This document shows positions 16,173-25,050 of a DNA stretch of 31,590 nt, piece by piece. Where the stretch lies: positions 1 through 31,590 of the forward strand of contig CAUHML010000035.1 in NCBI GenBank assembly GCA_959606905.1, in the 5' to 3' direction. Source of the stretch: an uncultured Bacteroides sp. Lineage in GTDB: Bacteria; Bacteroidota; Bacteroidia; Bacteroidales; Bacteroidaceae. The notes below the pieces were generated by a model. The model was not told the origin of the DNA. It worked only from the letters and a program-made list of their open reading frames with translations, and made no database searches. The stretch's first letter is position 1, and each line of letters begins with the position of its first letter. The position numbers and the translations under genes were made by a program.

Positions 16173-17336
16173 CTATTTCAATTCAATAATTTCTTCGTTA
16201 CAGTTCGTCAGTTTTTCTATTCTTTCGTTCGTTACTACCCAAGAGTTTTCTATTCCTACCGGACCTATACCCGGAAGAACGATTTTAGGCTCAAGAGCAA
16301 AGACCATTCCCGGTTCCAGTTCTTGTTTCATGCGGGGAGCTAACACGGGTGCCTCGTTGATTTCGAGTCCGATACCGTGACCGATAAATTTGGCCTGCTG
16401 TTGCGTGCCCATAAATTTATCTGCAAATCCGGCAGCAGTCACCATTTCTATGGCAGTGTTGTAAAGGGTTTCGCAAGGAATACCCGGCTTGGCGATAGAA
16501 GCGATTTTTTCCTGAATATCCAGGCAGACCTGATGAGCAGCATACGCTTCCTCCGGTAATTTCCCAATAGAGAATACACGGCTCATGTCACCCATGTATC
16601 CATTGAAGTTGCCGCCTAAGTCAATCATTACACTCTGGCCTTCTTTCAGTGGGGTTTTATTCGCCCCTCCCGGCAGGGCAGGGTCGAGGCCTTGGCCACC
16701 TAAAGCAAAGTCGTATGGAGAGGGGTATCCGGCATTGTCTCCGGTCAGCACGCTACCCATGAAGATTTCCATGCTACGTCCGAAAACGCGGAAGATTCCC
16801 AAATTGCCTTGCAGACGCATCAGACGTTCGATTTCGATAGAAAATTCGATGTCCGTCATGCCGGGGCGGTATACGCTGGGGATTTGTTCGTAGGCTTTGG
16901 CGTGAGCAATGCCCGAACGACGGAACATTTCAATTTCAATGGCAGTTTTTACACTACGTGCCTGGCGGATTAACGGAGTGCCGTTGACTACTTCCGTTTC
17001 AGGAAACAAGCTTGCCAACCGGCAATATTCCGAGTAAGGGAGTTCGTCACCTTCCAACATTAACTTGGCAGGCATGGGCAATCCTTTTTCTTTTAGCAAA
17101 TCTACAATTTGTTCCGGTTTGCGGATTGAGAATGAATGTTCTCCTGTGATATTGTTGGGACGTTTAAAAAACAGTAAAGCAGGTGAGTGTAGTGGGAGAT
17201 AGAGATAACCACTGACTACGCAACCATACGTGTAAATTAAATTAGCATTACAAGTAATAAGTGCGGCGTCAATGCCCTGTAACGCCATCAGACTGCGAAT
17301 CTTATCGCGGCGAAGTTTTAATTCGGGTTGTAGCAT
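16173..17336 (-). CDS. M24 family aminopeptidase (Xaa-Pro dipeptidase-like)
   Basis: A 387-residue cytoplasmic metallopeptidase with the creatinase N-terminal domain (about 10-130) and the pita-bread M24 catalytic domain (about 140-375). All five metal ligands are visible: Asp239 (MIDLGG), Asp250 (YMGDMSRVF), His320 (FIGHGIGLE), Glu349 (FALEPKIVLPG) and Glu363 (GIENSWVVT). It probably cleaves Xaa-Pro bonds in peptides taken up by the cell, which fits its position next to a glutamate dehydrogenase, although the genes have separate promoters. There is no signal peptide. A -7 box at 17450-17457 gives a long leader of about 105 bases with a hairpin. Confidence 0.93.
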   Translation of the reverse strand: MLQPELKLRRDKIRSLMALQGIDAALITCNANLIYTYGCVVSGYLYLPLHSPALLFFKRPNNITGEHSFSIRKPEQIVDLLKEKGLPMPAKLMLEGDELPYSEYCRLASLFPETEVVNGTPLIRQARSVKTAIEIEMFRRSGIAHAKAYEQIPSVYRPGMTDIEFSIEIERLMRLQGNLGIFRVFGRSMEIFMGSVLTGDNAGYPSPYDFALGGQGLDPALPGGANKTPLKEGQSVMIDLGGNFNGYMGDMSRVFSIGKLPEEAYAAHQVCLDIQEKIASIAKPGIPCETLYNTAIEMVTAAGFADKFMGTQQQAKFIGHGIGLEINEAPVLAPRMKQELEPGMVFALEPKIVLPGIGPVGIENSWVVTNERIEKLTNCNEEIIELK

Positions 17337-17389
17337 TTTATATTTGTTACATGATTAATAATTACACAATTGCTAATAGTAAATCATTA

Positions 17390-17426
17390 ATTATGAGTTG
17401 TTTACTGTGAACAACAAATTCATAAT
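17390..17426 (-). promoter_or_regulatory. Hairpin in the leader of the peptidase mRNA
   Basis: ATTATGA/TCATAAT and GTTGTT/AACAAC pair around a TACTGTG loop, with a 4-base AAAT bulge. It lies between the predicted start (about 17443) and the ATG at 17336. It may be a stability or translational control element; no known riboswitch class is recognised. Confidence 0.35.
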
Positions 17427-17449
17427 CTATTATTTACCTTATTATGCTA

Positions 17450-17457
17450 CAAAGATA
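17450..17457 (-). promoter_or_regulatory. -7 box of the M24 peptidase gene
   Basis: Minus strand TATCTTTG, exact consensus, no TTTG at -33. It lies between the gdhB terminator (17488-17533) and the gene, as expected for a separate unit. Confidence 0.5.
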
Positions 17458-17487
17458 ATTAATTCCATTGAAAATAATGTTAATCTC

Positions 17488-17533
17488 AAAAAAATAGCGC
17501 TACCCGCGTCCTGTCACAGGAGGCGAGTAGCGC
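17488..17533 (-). terminator. Terminator of the first glutamate dehydrogenase gene
   Basis: Minus strand GCGCTACTCGCCTCCTGT pairs with ACAGGACGCGGGTAGCGC (a few mismatches) and is followed by TATTTTTTTG. GC-rich stem within 40 bases of the stop at 17571. Confidence 0.88.
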
Positions 17534-17570
17534 AAAACCACAAATACAAATACAACTAAACAAAGTCTTT

Positions 17571-18908
17571 TTAAATAACGCCTTGTCCCATCATTGCGTG
17601 AGCTACTTTCATAAATCCGGCAATATTAGCACCCTTCACATAATTGATATATCCGTCGGGTTCTGTGCCGTATTTCACGCATTGGGCATGGATGCCGTGC
17701 ATGATCGCATGAAGCTTTTCATCTACTTCGGCAGCGCTCCAGCTCAGATGCATTGCGTTTTGAGACATTTCCAGGCCGGAAGTGGCAACACCGCCGGCAT
17801 TGACTGCCTTACCCGGAGCATACATCGTTTTATGTTCGATAAATAAATCGATTGCTTCGGGAGTACATCCCATGTTAGAAATTTCTCCGACACAAAGTAC
17901 GTCATTTTTTATGAGATTTTGTGCATCTTCTCCATTTAATTCGTTTTGAGTTGCGCATGGAAGTGCAATGTCTGCTTTTACTTCCCACGGGCGTTTGCCT
18001 TCTACGAATGTAGCATTCGGATATTGTTCAGCGTAAGGAGCTACAATGTCATTACCCGAAGAACGCAACTCGAGCATATAGTCTATCTTTTCGCCGCTGA
18101 TTCCGTCCGGGTCGTAGATGTATCCATCCGGGCCCGAGATTGTGATAACTTTTGCACCCAACTCGGTAGCTTTCGTAGCTGCTCCCCAGGCTACATTACC
18201 AAAACCGGAGATGGCAACAGTCTTACCTTTAATATCAATTCCTTTTGTCTGCAACATTTGATTGACAAAATATAAACCACCGAAACCGGTAGCTTCGGGA
18301 CGAATCAGCGAACCGCCAAATTCCAGTCCTTTACCGGTAAATGTTCCGGTAAATTCGCGGGTCAGCTTTTTGTACATACCGAACATATAACCTACTTCAC
18401 GTCCGCCCACGCCAATGTCACCGGCAGGCACATCCATATCCGGACCTAAATGGCGCCACAATTCCAACATAAATGCCTGGCAGAAACGCATAATTTCAGC
18501 ATCGCTCTTTCCACGTGGAGAGAAGTCCGAACCACCTTTACCTCCGCCCATAGGCAGGGTAGTCAGCGCGTTTTTGAACGTCTGTTCGAATCCGAGGAAT
18601 TTAAGGATGGAAAGATTGACCGAAGCATGGAAACGAATACCACCTTTGTACGGACCAATCGCATTGTTGAATTGTACGCGATAGCCGAGATTTGTTTGAA
18701 CTTCTCCTTTATCGTCTACCCAAGTGACACGGAAAGTAAAAATACGGTCTGGTTCTACCAATCTTTCGATGATTTTGGCTTTTTCAAATTCAGGATGTTG
18801 ATTGTAGATGTCTTCGATAGAAAGAAGTACTTCCTTCACTGCTTGAAGATATTCAGACTCACCGGGATGTTTTGCCTCCAAAGAGGACATGATTTTCTGG
18901 ATGTTCAT
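17571..18908 (-). CDS. gdhB: Glutamate dehydrogenase paralogue with altered cofactor motifs
   Basis: A 445-residue hexameric-type glutamate dehydrogenase (2-oxoglutarate + NH3 + NAD(P)H to glutamate). Catalytic Lys124 (GGGKGGSDFSP) and Asp164 (DVPAGDIGVGGRE) are present. It is very similar along its length to the second copy at 28186-29520. In the nucleotide domain the loop is GFGNVA (235-240), and at the end of the next strand it reads SGPDG (258-262), where the other copy and the E. coli NADP enzyme have SDS. A second core motif is EISNMGCT (342-349) instead of EGANMPST. These changes suggest a different coenzyme preference. Bacteroides are known to carry an NADPH enzyme and an NADH or dual enzyme; calling this one gdhB is inference. 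It has its own promoter and terminator. Confidence 0.93.
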   Translation of the reverse strand: MNIQKIMSSLEAKHPGESEYLQAVKEVLLSIEDIYNQHPEFEKAKIIERLVEPDRIFTFRVTWVDDKGEVQTNLGYRVQFNNAIGPYKGGIRFHASVNLSILKFLGFEQTFKNALTTLPMGGGKGGSDFSPRGKSDAEIMRFCQAFMLELWRHLGPDMDVPAGDIGVGGREVGYMFGMYKKLTREFTGTFTGKGLEFGGSLIRPEATGFGGLYFVNQMLQTKGIDIKGKTVAISGFGNVAWGAATKATELGAKVITISGPDGYIYDPDGISGEKIDYMLELRSSGNDIVAPYAEQYPNATFVEGKRPWEVKADIALPCATQNELNGEDAQNLIKNDVLCVGEISNMGCTPEAIDLFIEHKTMYAPGKAVNAGGVATSGLEMSQNAMHLSWSAAEVDEKLHAIMHGIHAQCVKYGTEPDGYINYVKGANIAGFMKVAHAMMGQGVI

Positions 18909-18961
18909 AATAGTATGTTTTTAAAAAGGTTGTTCTGATAAAATGTCAACTAACTATACTG

Positions 18962-18969
18962 CAAATATA
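18962..18969 (-). promoter_or_regulatory. -7 box of gdhB
   Basis: Minus strand TATATTTG, exact consensus, about 55 bases before the ATG at 18908. No TTTG at -33. Confidence 0.45.
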
Positions 18970-19204
18970 GGAAAAGTTTTCAAATGTGATTGATTTTATG
19001 GCTATATTTTGATTAAATAATGATAAAATGATAGAGTTGGGGATACTAGCTAAGGAGCTTATAGTATTCGCACATTAATAATGTTACTTTTTTCATGTGA
19101 ATAAAAAAATCGAGGATAAACTTAATGTTACAAATCTACAAAATAATAAGAGATAAGCAAGTAAACTTTATAAAGAAGATGATAGAAAATGAGATTTAAA
19201 AAAT

Positions 19205-19212
19205 TAACTTTG
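19205..19212 (+). promoter_or_regulatory. -7 box of the REC-PPDK gene
   Basis: TAACTTTG, exact consensus, 53 bases before the ATG. The leader also contains AAGGAGA nine bases before the start codon, a good Shine-Dalgarno site, which is unusual among the genes here. Confidence 0.5.
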
Positions 19213-19265
19213 CAAACCGGATTTTGGAAACATGATGATTTGGAATAAGAAAGGAGAATAATTTT

Positions 19266-22235
19266 ATGCTCAGTAAATATAAATTAAACCAGCTTTACTT
19301 CAAAGATACGCAGTTCGCCAACCTGATGACCAGGCGGATTTTCAACGTGTTGTTAATAGCCAACCCTTATGACGCTTTCATGTTGGAAGATGACGGACGT
19401 ATTGATGAAAAGATATTCAATGAATACACCTCTTTGTCCTTGCGTTATCCGCCGCGTTTCTCACAAGTATCTACGGAGGAAGAGGCTTTGACGCAATTGG
19501 AGAATATGTCGTTCGACCTGGTGATTTGTATGCCGAGTACGGGTGATAATGACAGTTTCGACATCGGCCGTCACATTAAAGAGAAATATGAGCATATTCC
19601 TATTGTCATTCTGACTCCTTTCAGCCATGGTATTACAAAGAGGATTATCAACGAAGATCTGAGTGCGTTCGAATACGTATTCTGCTGGCTGGGTAATACG
19701 GATTTGTTGGTTTCTATCATTAAGTTAATGGAGGATAAGATGAATCTGGAACATGATGTGCAGGAAGTCGGTGTACAGTTGATTCTTTTGGTGGAAGACG
19801 GTATCCGTTTCTATTCCTCCATTCTTCCCAACCTGTATAAATTCGTGCTAAAGCAAAGCCAGGAATTTTCTACCGAGGCGTTGAATGCGCATCAGCGTAC
19901 ACTCCGTATGCGTGGACGTCCTAAAATCGTTCTGGCACGCACGTATCAAGAGGCAATGGAGGTCTATCGTAAATATCAGAACAATATATTAGGTGTTATC
20001 ACAGACGTACGTTTCCCGAAGGTGGAGCGTGGCGAAAAAGACGGTCTGGCGGGTATTAAGTTATGCGCTGAGATACGTAAGAATGATCCGTTTGTACCGT
20101 TGATTATCCAGTCTTCCGAATCAGAGAACGCTTCGTATGCAGCAAAGTATGGCGCTAGTTTTATCGACAAGAACTCCAAGAAAATGGACGTCGACCTGCG
20201 GCGTATCGTTTCTGATAACTTTGGTTTCGGCGACTTTGTGTTCCGTAATCCGGAGACAGGGGAGGAGATTGCCCGTGTACGTAATCTGAAAGAATTGCAG
20301 AATATCCTGTTCGCTGTGCCTGCCGAGTCTTTCTTGTATCATATTAGCCGGAATCATGTGTCACGCTGGCTTTATTCACGCGCCATGTTCCCGGTGGCAG
20401 AGTTTTTGAAACCTATTACATGGAGCAGCCTTCAGGACGTGGATGCGCATCGCCGGATTATCTTTGAAGCGATTGTGAAATACCGTAAAATGAAGAATCA
20501 GGGAGTGGTTGCCGTCTTTAAACGTGACCGTTTCGACCGTTATTCCAACTTTGCCCGTATCGGTGACGGTTCGTTGGGAGGAAAGGGACGCGGTTTGGCT
20601 TTTATAGATAATATGGTGAAACGTTATCCCGAATTTGAAGAGTTTGAGAATGCCCGTGTTGCCATTCCTAAGACAGTGGTGCTTTGTACGGACGTATTCG
20701 ATGAATTTATGGACATTAACAATCTGTATCAGATTGCGCTTTCGGATGCGGATGATGATACGATATTGCGATATTTCCTGAAAGCAAAATTGCCGGACAG
20801 ACTGGTAGAGGACTTCTTTACTTTCTTTGATGTGGTGAAATCGCCTATTGCTATCCGTTCTTCTTCTTTGTTGGAAGATTCTCACTATCAGCCGTTTGCC
20901 GGAATCTATAACACTTATATGATTCCTTATCTGGACGATCGGTATGAGATGTTGCGTATGCTTTCCGATGCAATCAAAGGCGTTTATGCTTCCGTTTATT
21001 TTCGGGATAGTAAAGCCTATATGCAGGCTACATCGAATGTGATCGATCAGGAAAAAATGGCCGTTATTTTGCAGGAAGTAGTCGGCAATCAGTATGGTGA
21101 CCGTTATTATCCATCCATGTCCGGTGTGGCGCGTTCGCTGAATTATTATCCGTTGGGTGATGAAAAAGCGGAGGAAGGAACCGTCAATCTGGCACTGGGA
21201 TTGGGAAAATATATTGTAGACGGCGGTATGACGCTTCGTTTCTCTCCTTATCACCCCAATCAGGTGTTACAGACCAGCGAAATGGAAATAGCTCTGAAAG
21301 AAACCCAGACCCGCTTCTATGCCTTGGATTTGAAGAATGCAGGGCATGATTTCTCTATCGATGATGGTTTCAATTTGTTGAAACTTCATGTGAAAGAGGC
21401 GGAAAACGATGGAGCTTTGCGGTATATTGCTTCTACATACGATCCTTACGATCAGGTTATCCGTGACGGTTTGTATCCGGGCGGACGCAAGGTGATTACG
21501 TTTGCAAACATTCTGCAACATGATGTATTTCCGTTGCCTCGGATTCTTCAATTAGTGCTGAAGTATGGCGAACAGGAAATGCGCCGTCCGGTTGAAATTG
21601 AGTTTGCGGCTACCATGAGTCGCGAGCAGGATAAGACAGGCACATTTTATTTGTTACAGATCCGGCCGATTGTGGATAGTAAGGAAATGTTGGATGAAGA
21701 TTTGAATGAGATACGGGATGAGGACGTTATCCTTCGTTCTTATAATTCGTTGGGACATGGCATTATGAACGAAATTCACGATATTGTCTATGTAAAGACT
21801 GAGGGTTACAGTGCTTCGAACAATCAGGCTATTGCTTGGGAAATAGAAAAAATCAACCGGCAGTTCCTGAATGAAGGTAAGAATTATGTGCTTGTCGGTC
21901 CGGGACGTTGGGGAAGCAGCGATACATGGTTGGGTATTCCGGTGAAATGGCCGCATATTTCTGCTGCCCGTGTGATAGTGGAAGCCGGTTTGACTAATTA
22001 CCGCGTAGATCCGAGTCAAGGCACACACTTCTTCCAGAACCTGACTTCTTTCGGAGTAGGCTATTTCACTATCAACGCTTTTATGAATGACGGTGTTTAC
22101 GATCAGGATTTCCTTAATGCCCAACCAGCGGTAGACGAAACGAAATTCTTGCGTCATGTCCGTTTTGAGAAGCCGATGATAGTCAAGATGGACGGAAAGA
22201 AAAAATTGGGTGTCGTTTTAAGGCCGGAAGATTAA
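19266..22235 (+). CDS. Receiver-receiver-PPDK/PEP-synthase ATP-binding domain fusion protein
   Basis: A 989-residue cytoplasmic protein. Residues about 25-155 are a receiver-like domain that has lost the acceptor Asp (VICMPS at 86-91) and the Lys. Residues about 171-320 are a second receiver with the full set: Glu176-Asp177 (LLVED), acceptor Asp247 (ITDVRF), Ser283 and Lys302 (FIDKN). Residues about 415-805 are the PEP synthase/PPDK N-terminal ATP-grasp domain: GDGSLGGKGRGLAFI (Lys440), AIRSSSLLEDSHYQPFAG (Arg531), GLGKYIVDGG, and EIEF...LLQIRPI (Arg800). The phosphohistidine swivel motif and the PEP/pyruvate barrel of true PEP synthases are missing. The last 185 residues are a different domain (VGPGRWGSSDTWLG, DPSQGTHFFQNLTSFG). 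PEP synthesis as in PpsA is therefore unlikely; a signal-controlled phosphotransferase or kinase is possible. No histidine kinase adjoins. Confidence 0.9.
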   Translation: MLSKYKLNQLYFKDTQFANLMTRRIFNVLLIANPYDAFMLEDDGRIDEKIFNEYTSLSLRYPPRFSQVSTEEEALTQLENMSFDLVICMPSTGDNDSFDIGRHIKEKYEHIPIVILTPFSHGITKRIINEDLSAFEYVFCWLGNTDLLVSIIKLMEDKMNLEHDVQEVGVQLILLVEDGIRFYSSILPNLYKFVLKQSQEFSTEALNAHQRTLRMRGRPKIVLARTYQEAMEVYRKYQNNILGVITDVRFPKVERGEKDGLAGIKLCAEIRKNDPFVPLIIQSSESENASYAAKYGASFIDKNSKKMDVDLRRIVSDNFGFGDFVFRNPETGEEIARVRNLKELQNILFAVPAESFLYHISRNHVSRWLYSRAMFPVAEFLKPITWSSLQDVDAHRRIIFEAIVKYRKMKNQGVVAVFKRDRFDRYSNFARIGDGSLGGKGRGLAFIDNMVKRYPEFEEFENARVAIPKTVVLCTDVFDEFMDINNLYQIALSDADDDTILRYFLKAKLPDRLVEDFFTFFDVVKSPIAIRSSSLLEDSHYQPFAGIYNTYMIPYLDDRYEMLRMLSDAIKGVYASVYFRDSKAYMQATSNVIDQEKMAVILQEVVGNQYGDRYYPSMSGVARSLNYYPLGDEKAEEGTVNLALGLGKYIVDGGMTLRFSPYHPNQVLQTSEMEIALKETQTRFYALDLKNAGHDFSIDDGFNLLKLHVKEAENDGALRYIASTYDPYDQVIRDGLYPGGRKVITFANILQHDVFPLPRILQLVLKYGEQEMRRPVEIEFAATMSREQDKTGTFYLLQIRPIVDSKEMLDEDLNEIRDEDVILRSYNSLGHGIMNEIHDIVYVKTEGYSASNNQAIAWEIEKINRQFLNEGKNYVLVGPGRWGSSDTWLGIPVKWPHISAARVIVEAGLTNYRVDPSQGTHFFQNLTSFGVGYFTINAFMNDGVYDQDFLNAQPAVDETKFLRHVRFEKPMIVKMDGKKKLGVVLRPED

Positions 22236-22264
22236 GTGATTCTGTTAATTAAGACCGATGTTGT

Positions 22265-23110
22265 TTATCCACTATTCCTATATGCTAATGGACTCATGCC
22301 AACATATCGTTTGAAGTATTTGCCGAAGAATGATGTGTTGGCGAAATTGAGTGAGTTGGAAATTTCCTGGATGGGGATATTGGTCGATTTCAGTTGTGAT
22401 TTGGCATCCATAATTACCATGTGTGAGATGATTTCGACACAGGTGTTTCCTGTCACTTTCTTTACAGTAGTACAGAGGTGAATATTTGATATTTTGAGTT
22501 TCTCGGCATACCATGCTACATTGCGCGTCTTATTGTAATTTTGTATCACCAGTTGAGTGAAGTTTTTGTAGATTAACTCGCTTTTAGATGAATACTCTTT
22601 CGTGTTTTGTAGCTGGTTGTTATACATGGCAGCTATTCCGGTATGTATATTATTATACAAGTGCGGAGTAATTCCTTTGCGGGTTGATTCGTCGAAAAAA
22701 TCATATAGCTTTATCAAGAATTGAAAGTATTCTGCCAGTAGTTTGACTCCTTCCGGCTTTAATGAAATAACCGGTCGGCCTATCGTTATAAATAGGGTGT
22801 TGATAGCCGAAGGAAGTAAATTGGCTTGCTCTATGTATTTTGATGAGAAGCCTCCGAAATAAAGCATCGGTTCTCCATTGACACTGTGTATCTGAAGAAT
22901 ACTTCCGGGCATAATTGTAACGAAGTCATTAGCCCGTACTGTTATGCGATTTAGATTGACCGAGGCTTCGATTTCTCCCTCCATGCATAGCACGAATATT
23001 TCCGATTTCAGTCGGCAAGGAAAGTTGGTATACAAGCTAAGCAATGCCTTGTTTACTCCTGTACCTATGAGCCATTCTTCGGGTAAATCTATTTTGGGTA
23101 GTTCTTTCAT
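22265..23110 (-). CDS. AraC-family transcription regulator
   Basis: 281 residues. The N-terminal 160 residues form a cupin-like sensing domain (FVLCMEGEIEASVNLNRITV, DFVTIMPGSILQIHS). The C-terminal 95 are the two-helix-turn-helix AraC DNA-binding domain (VAWYAEKLKISNIHLCTTVKK, IPIQEISNSLNFANTSFFGKYFKRYVGMSPLAYR). It is divergent from the PCMD lipoprotein gene at 23376 and likely controls it and the following locus. A 14-bp palindrome at 23204-23217 in the shared region is a candidate site. It converges with the REC-PPDK gene with only 29 bases between stops and no hairpin terminator. Confidence 0.95.
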   Translation of the reverse strand: MKELPKIDLPEEWLIGTGVNKALLSLYTNFPCRLKSEIFVLCMEGEIEASVNLNRITVRANDFVTIMPGSILQIHSVNGEPMLYFGGFSSKYIEQANLLPSAINTLFITIGRPVISLKPEGVKLLAEYFQFLIKLYDFFDESTRKGITPHLYNNIHTGIAAMYNNQLQNTKEYSSKSELIYKNFTQLVIQNYNKTRNVAWYAEKLKISNIHLCTTVKKVTGNTCVEIISHMVIMDAKSQLKSTNIPIQEISNSLNFANTSFFGKYFKRYVGMSPLAYRNSG

Positions 23111-23132
23111 TTCTCACACTTTTTACTTTATA

Positions 23133-23140
23133 CAAAGATA
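23133..23140 (-). promoter_or_regulatory. -7 box of the AraC-family gene
   Basis: Minus strand TATCTTTG, exact consensus, 22 bases before the ATG at 23110. No TTTG at -33, which would suit an activated or weak promoter. Confidence 0.5.
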
Positions 23141-23203
23141 TATGGATTGTGATTAATGGGCTGTTTTTCTTTTCAAAAATTATAATTTTGACTCGTAAAA
23201 CGG

Positions 23204-23217
23204 TATCTTATAAGATA
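23204..23217. promoter_or_regulatory. 14-bp perfect palindrome, candidate operator
   Basis: TATCTTATAAGATA between the divergent AraC gene and the PCMD lipoprotein gene, 64 bases upstream of the AraC -7 box and about 50 upstream of the plus-strand -33 position. AraC proteins more often use direct repeats, so another regulator is possible. Confidence 0.35.
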
Positions 23218-23266
23218 TTTTAGGCGCTTTTCTTTAAAAATAGAACAGAAACAAGAAAAATAGACC

Positions 23267-23297
23267 TTGCAGGTGTGTGAAAATAATAGTTACTTTG
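23267..23297 (+). promoter_or_regulatory. Probable promoter of the PCMD lipoprotein gene
   Basis: TTGC at 23267-23270, 19-base spacer, TTACTTTG at 23290-23297. Each box is one base off the Bacteroides consensus, as might be expected of an activator-dependent promoter. It gives a leader of about 70 bases. Confidence 0.4.
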
Positions 23298-23375
23298 CGC
23301 CTGTGAAATTTTGGCATTTGTGTGCGATGGGAATATCACGCATTTGCTTTTATTAATTAAAAAGAGAATTTAGAA

Positions 23376-24971
23376 ATGAACAAGAGATTATTTTATTATC
23401 TGTTTGCTGTATTGTGTACAGTGACATTGTTTACATCTTGTAGTGATGACGATGATAATGGGAAGGGTGATGATCAGACGGAAGTTGCTGATATAAGTGG
23501 TAATTATAAAGGCAATCTAGTGGTATCTATTAATGAACAACCGGCTGATCCTATTTCTCAGGTAATATCTATTACTAAATCAGGTAATCAAACATCACAA
23601 GTAGTACTGTCTTTAAAGAATTTTTCATTTGGCGGACAGTTGGTAGGTGATATTGAAGTTCCTTGTATGGTAGAAGAAAGAGAAGGAACACAATCTTTTA
23701 GTGGTCAAAAGAACTTAACGTTTACTACACCATTTGGACAATTGTTAGGTACGCTCCCTACATCAGTTAACGGAACTGTGAAAGACGGGAAAATTAGCAT
23801 GAAAATCGGTGTGACTGTTACAGCTTTAGAGCAAGTTGTAGATGTTGATTTTGACGGAAATAAGATGACTGGCAACGAAAGTAGTGAAGCGAAGATTTTG
23901 TCTTTTACTTTTGATACATCAGTTGAAGCTAACGCAGTTGTTTCTTCTGTTCCTGTGATTAATGACGAAAATGGAACCATTGCCTTTGAAGTTGAAAATG
24001 CATCAAATGATGACTTGAAAAAATTGGTTCCCACAATTGAAGTTTCAGCAAAAGCAACTGTTAATCCTGCTAGCAAGACTGAAGTTGACTTTTCTTCAGG
24101 TAGTGTTGTGTTTACTGTTGTTGCTGAGGATGGAAGTTCTAAAAAATATACAGCTTCTATTTCGGGGAATACGTCTATCGTAAATAATGACTTCGAAACA
24201 TGGGTTCCTGAATCTCATAAACCTACTGTGGGATCTGCTTTAACGTATGATATTCCTGAAGGATGGCGTACTAGTAATCCAGGAATTGTTGAAATGAAAT
24301 CAATGGTTGGTGAAAAACCATGGTCTGTTTTAAAAGTAACTGATAGCGAGCGAAATAGTTCTGTAGCACAGATTCAGACAATTGATTCGGATGGCAAAAG
24401 TATTCTTATGTTTAAAATACCTAAAGTAACGGCTGGATCTCTATTTTTAGGAAATTGGAAAACAAATGCTACAAATACACTGAACAGTACTAAGTTTGGT
24501 GTTGAATATGATAATAGTTTAGGAAAACCTGTAGCTGTTAAGGGGTGGTATAAATATGAGTCGGGAAAAGATTACTATACGTGCGAAGCTCCTTATATGA
24601 CTAATTGTCCTAATGCAACAAAAGTGGAAGGTCAAGAATATGTTGATGAATATTCTATAAAAGTGTCACTTTATACAACTGAGGAGTTTGATAATACTAC
24701 ATATGTGGACTGTTTAACAGGAGAAGAAGGAGAAAAGAATTTCTATGCATCTAGTCGTGTTGTAGCAAAAGGAGGAGTTGAAGGAGGAAGTACTGATGGA
24801 CAATGGAAAGAATTTACTATAACTTTAGATTATGGTGATAAGGAGTTTGATTCAAATCAGAAATATCGTTTTGCTATCGTTTGTTCTTCTAGTAAAGACG
24901 GAGATAAGTTCTGGGGAGCCCCCGGTAGTAAATTATGGGTAGATGATATAGAAGTAATATATAAAAAATAA
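23376..24971 (+). CDS. Surface lipoprotein: calycin-like, Ig-like and PCMD domains
   Basis: 531 residues. Lipoprotein signal LFTSC (Cys22) followed by SDDDD, the Bacteroides export signal for surface-exposed lipoproteins. Residues about 38-167 resemble the Bacteroidetes calycin-like beta-barrel domain (ISGNYKGNLVVSI, GTVKDGKISMKIGVTV). About 172-263 is a small DUF5018/Ig-like domain (AKILSFTFD, SKKYTASISG). About 268-531 is the PCMD (putative carbohydrate metabolism) domain (NDFETWV, GWYKYESGKDYY, FAIVCSSSKDGDKFWGAPG, LWVDDIEVIYKK). The PCMD name is a structural guess; binding of carbohydrate or adhesion at the surface is inference. The gene is AT-richer than the core genes nearby, suggesting a variable surface locus. 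It ends at a strong terminator. Confidence 0.9.
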   Translation: MNKRLFYYLFAVLCTVTLFTSCSDDDDNGKGDDQTEVADISGNYKGNLVVSINEQPADPISQVISITKSGNQTSQVVLSLKNFSFGGQLVGDIEVPCMVEEREGTQSFSGQKNLTFTTPFGQLLGTLPTSVNGTVKDGKISMKIGVTVTALEQVVDVDFDGNKMTGNESSEAKILSFTFDTSVEANAVVSSVPVINDENGTIAFEVENASNDDLKKLVPTIEVSAKATVNPASKTEVDFSSGSVVFTVVAEDGSSKKYTASISGNTSIVNNDFETWVPESHKPTVGSALTYDIPEGWRTSNPGIVEMKSMVGEKPWSVLKVTDSERNSSVAQIQTIDSDGKSILMFKIPKVTAGSLFLGNWKTNATNTLNSTKFGVEYDNSLGKPVAVKGWYKYESGKDYYTCEAPYMTNCPNATKVEGQEYVDEYSIKVSLYTTEEFDNTTYVDCLTGEEGEKNFYASSRVVAKGGVEGGSTDGQWKEFTITLDYGDKEFDSNQKYRFAIVCSSSKDGDKFWGAPGSKLWVDDIEVIYKK

Positions 24972-24983
24972 ATCAATTCATAT

Positions 24984-25032
24984 CTTATTAAAAAAGCCGG
25001 AATGTAGAATGCATTCCGGCTTTTTTAATAAG
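24984..25032. terminator. Bidirectional terminator between the PCMD gene and the beta-barrel gene
   Basis: A 21-bp perfect stem (24984-25004 with 25012-25032) with core AAAAAAGCCGGAATG, 7-base loop and T6 after the GC core on either strand. It separates two convergent transcripts. Confidence 0.92.
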
Positions 25033-25050
25033 ATAATATGTACAGTTCTT

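Larger units (their letters stand above)
18909..19265. other. Divergent intergenic region between gdhB and the REC-PPDK gene
   Basis: 357 AT-rich bases without an ORF worth calling. It holds one exact -7 box for each gene (18962-18969 minus, 19205-19212 plus) and about 235 bases between them with no obvious palindrome. The spacing leaves room for regulator binding. Confidence 0.5.

Noticed and set aside
20376..21254. 292-residue ORF antisense to the REC-PPDK gene
   Set aside because: His/Ile/Arg-rich shadow reading of a well-supported coding gene.
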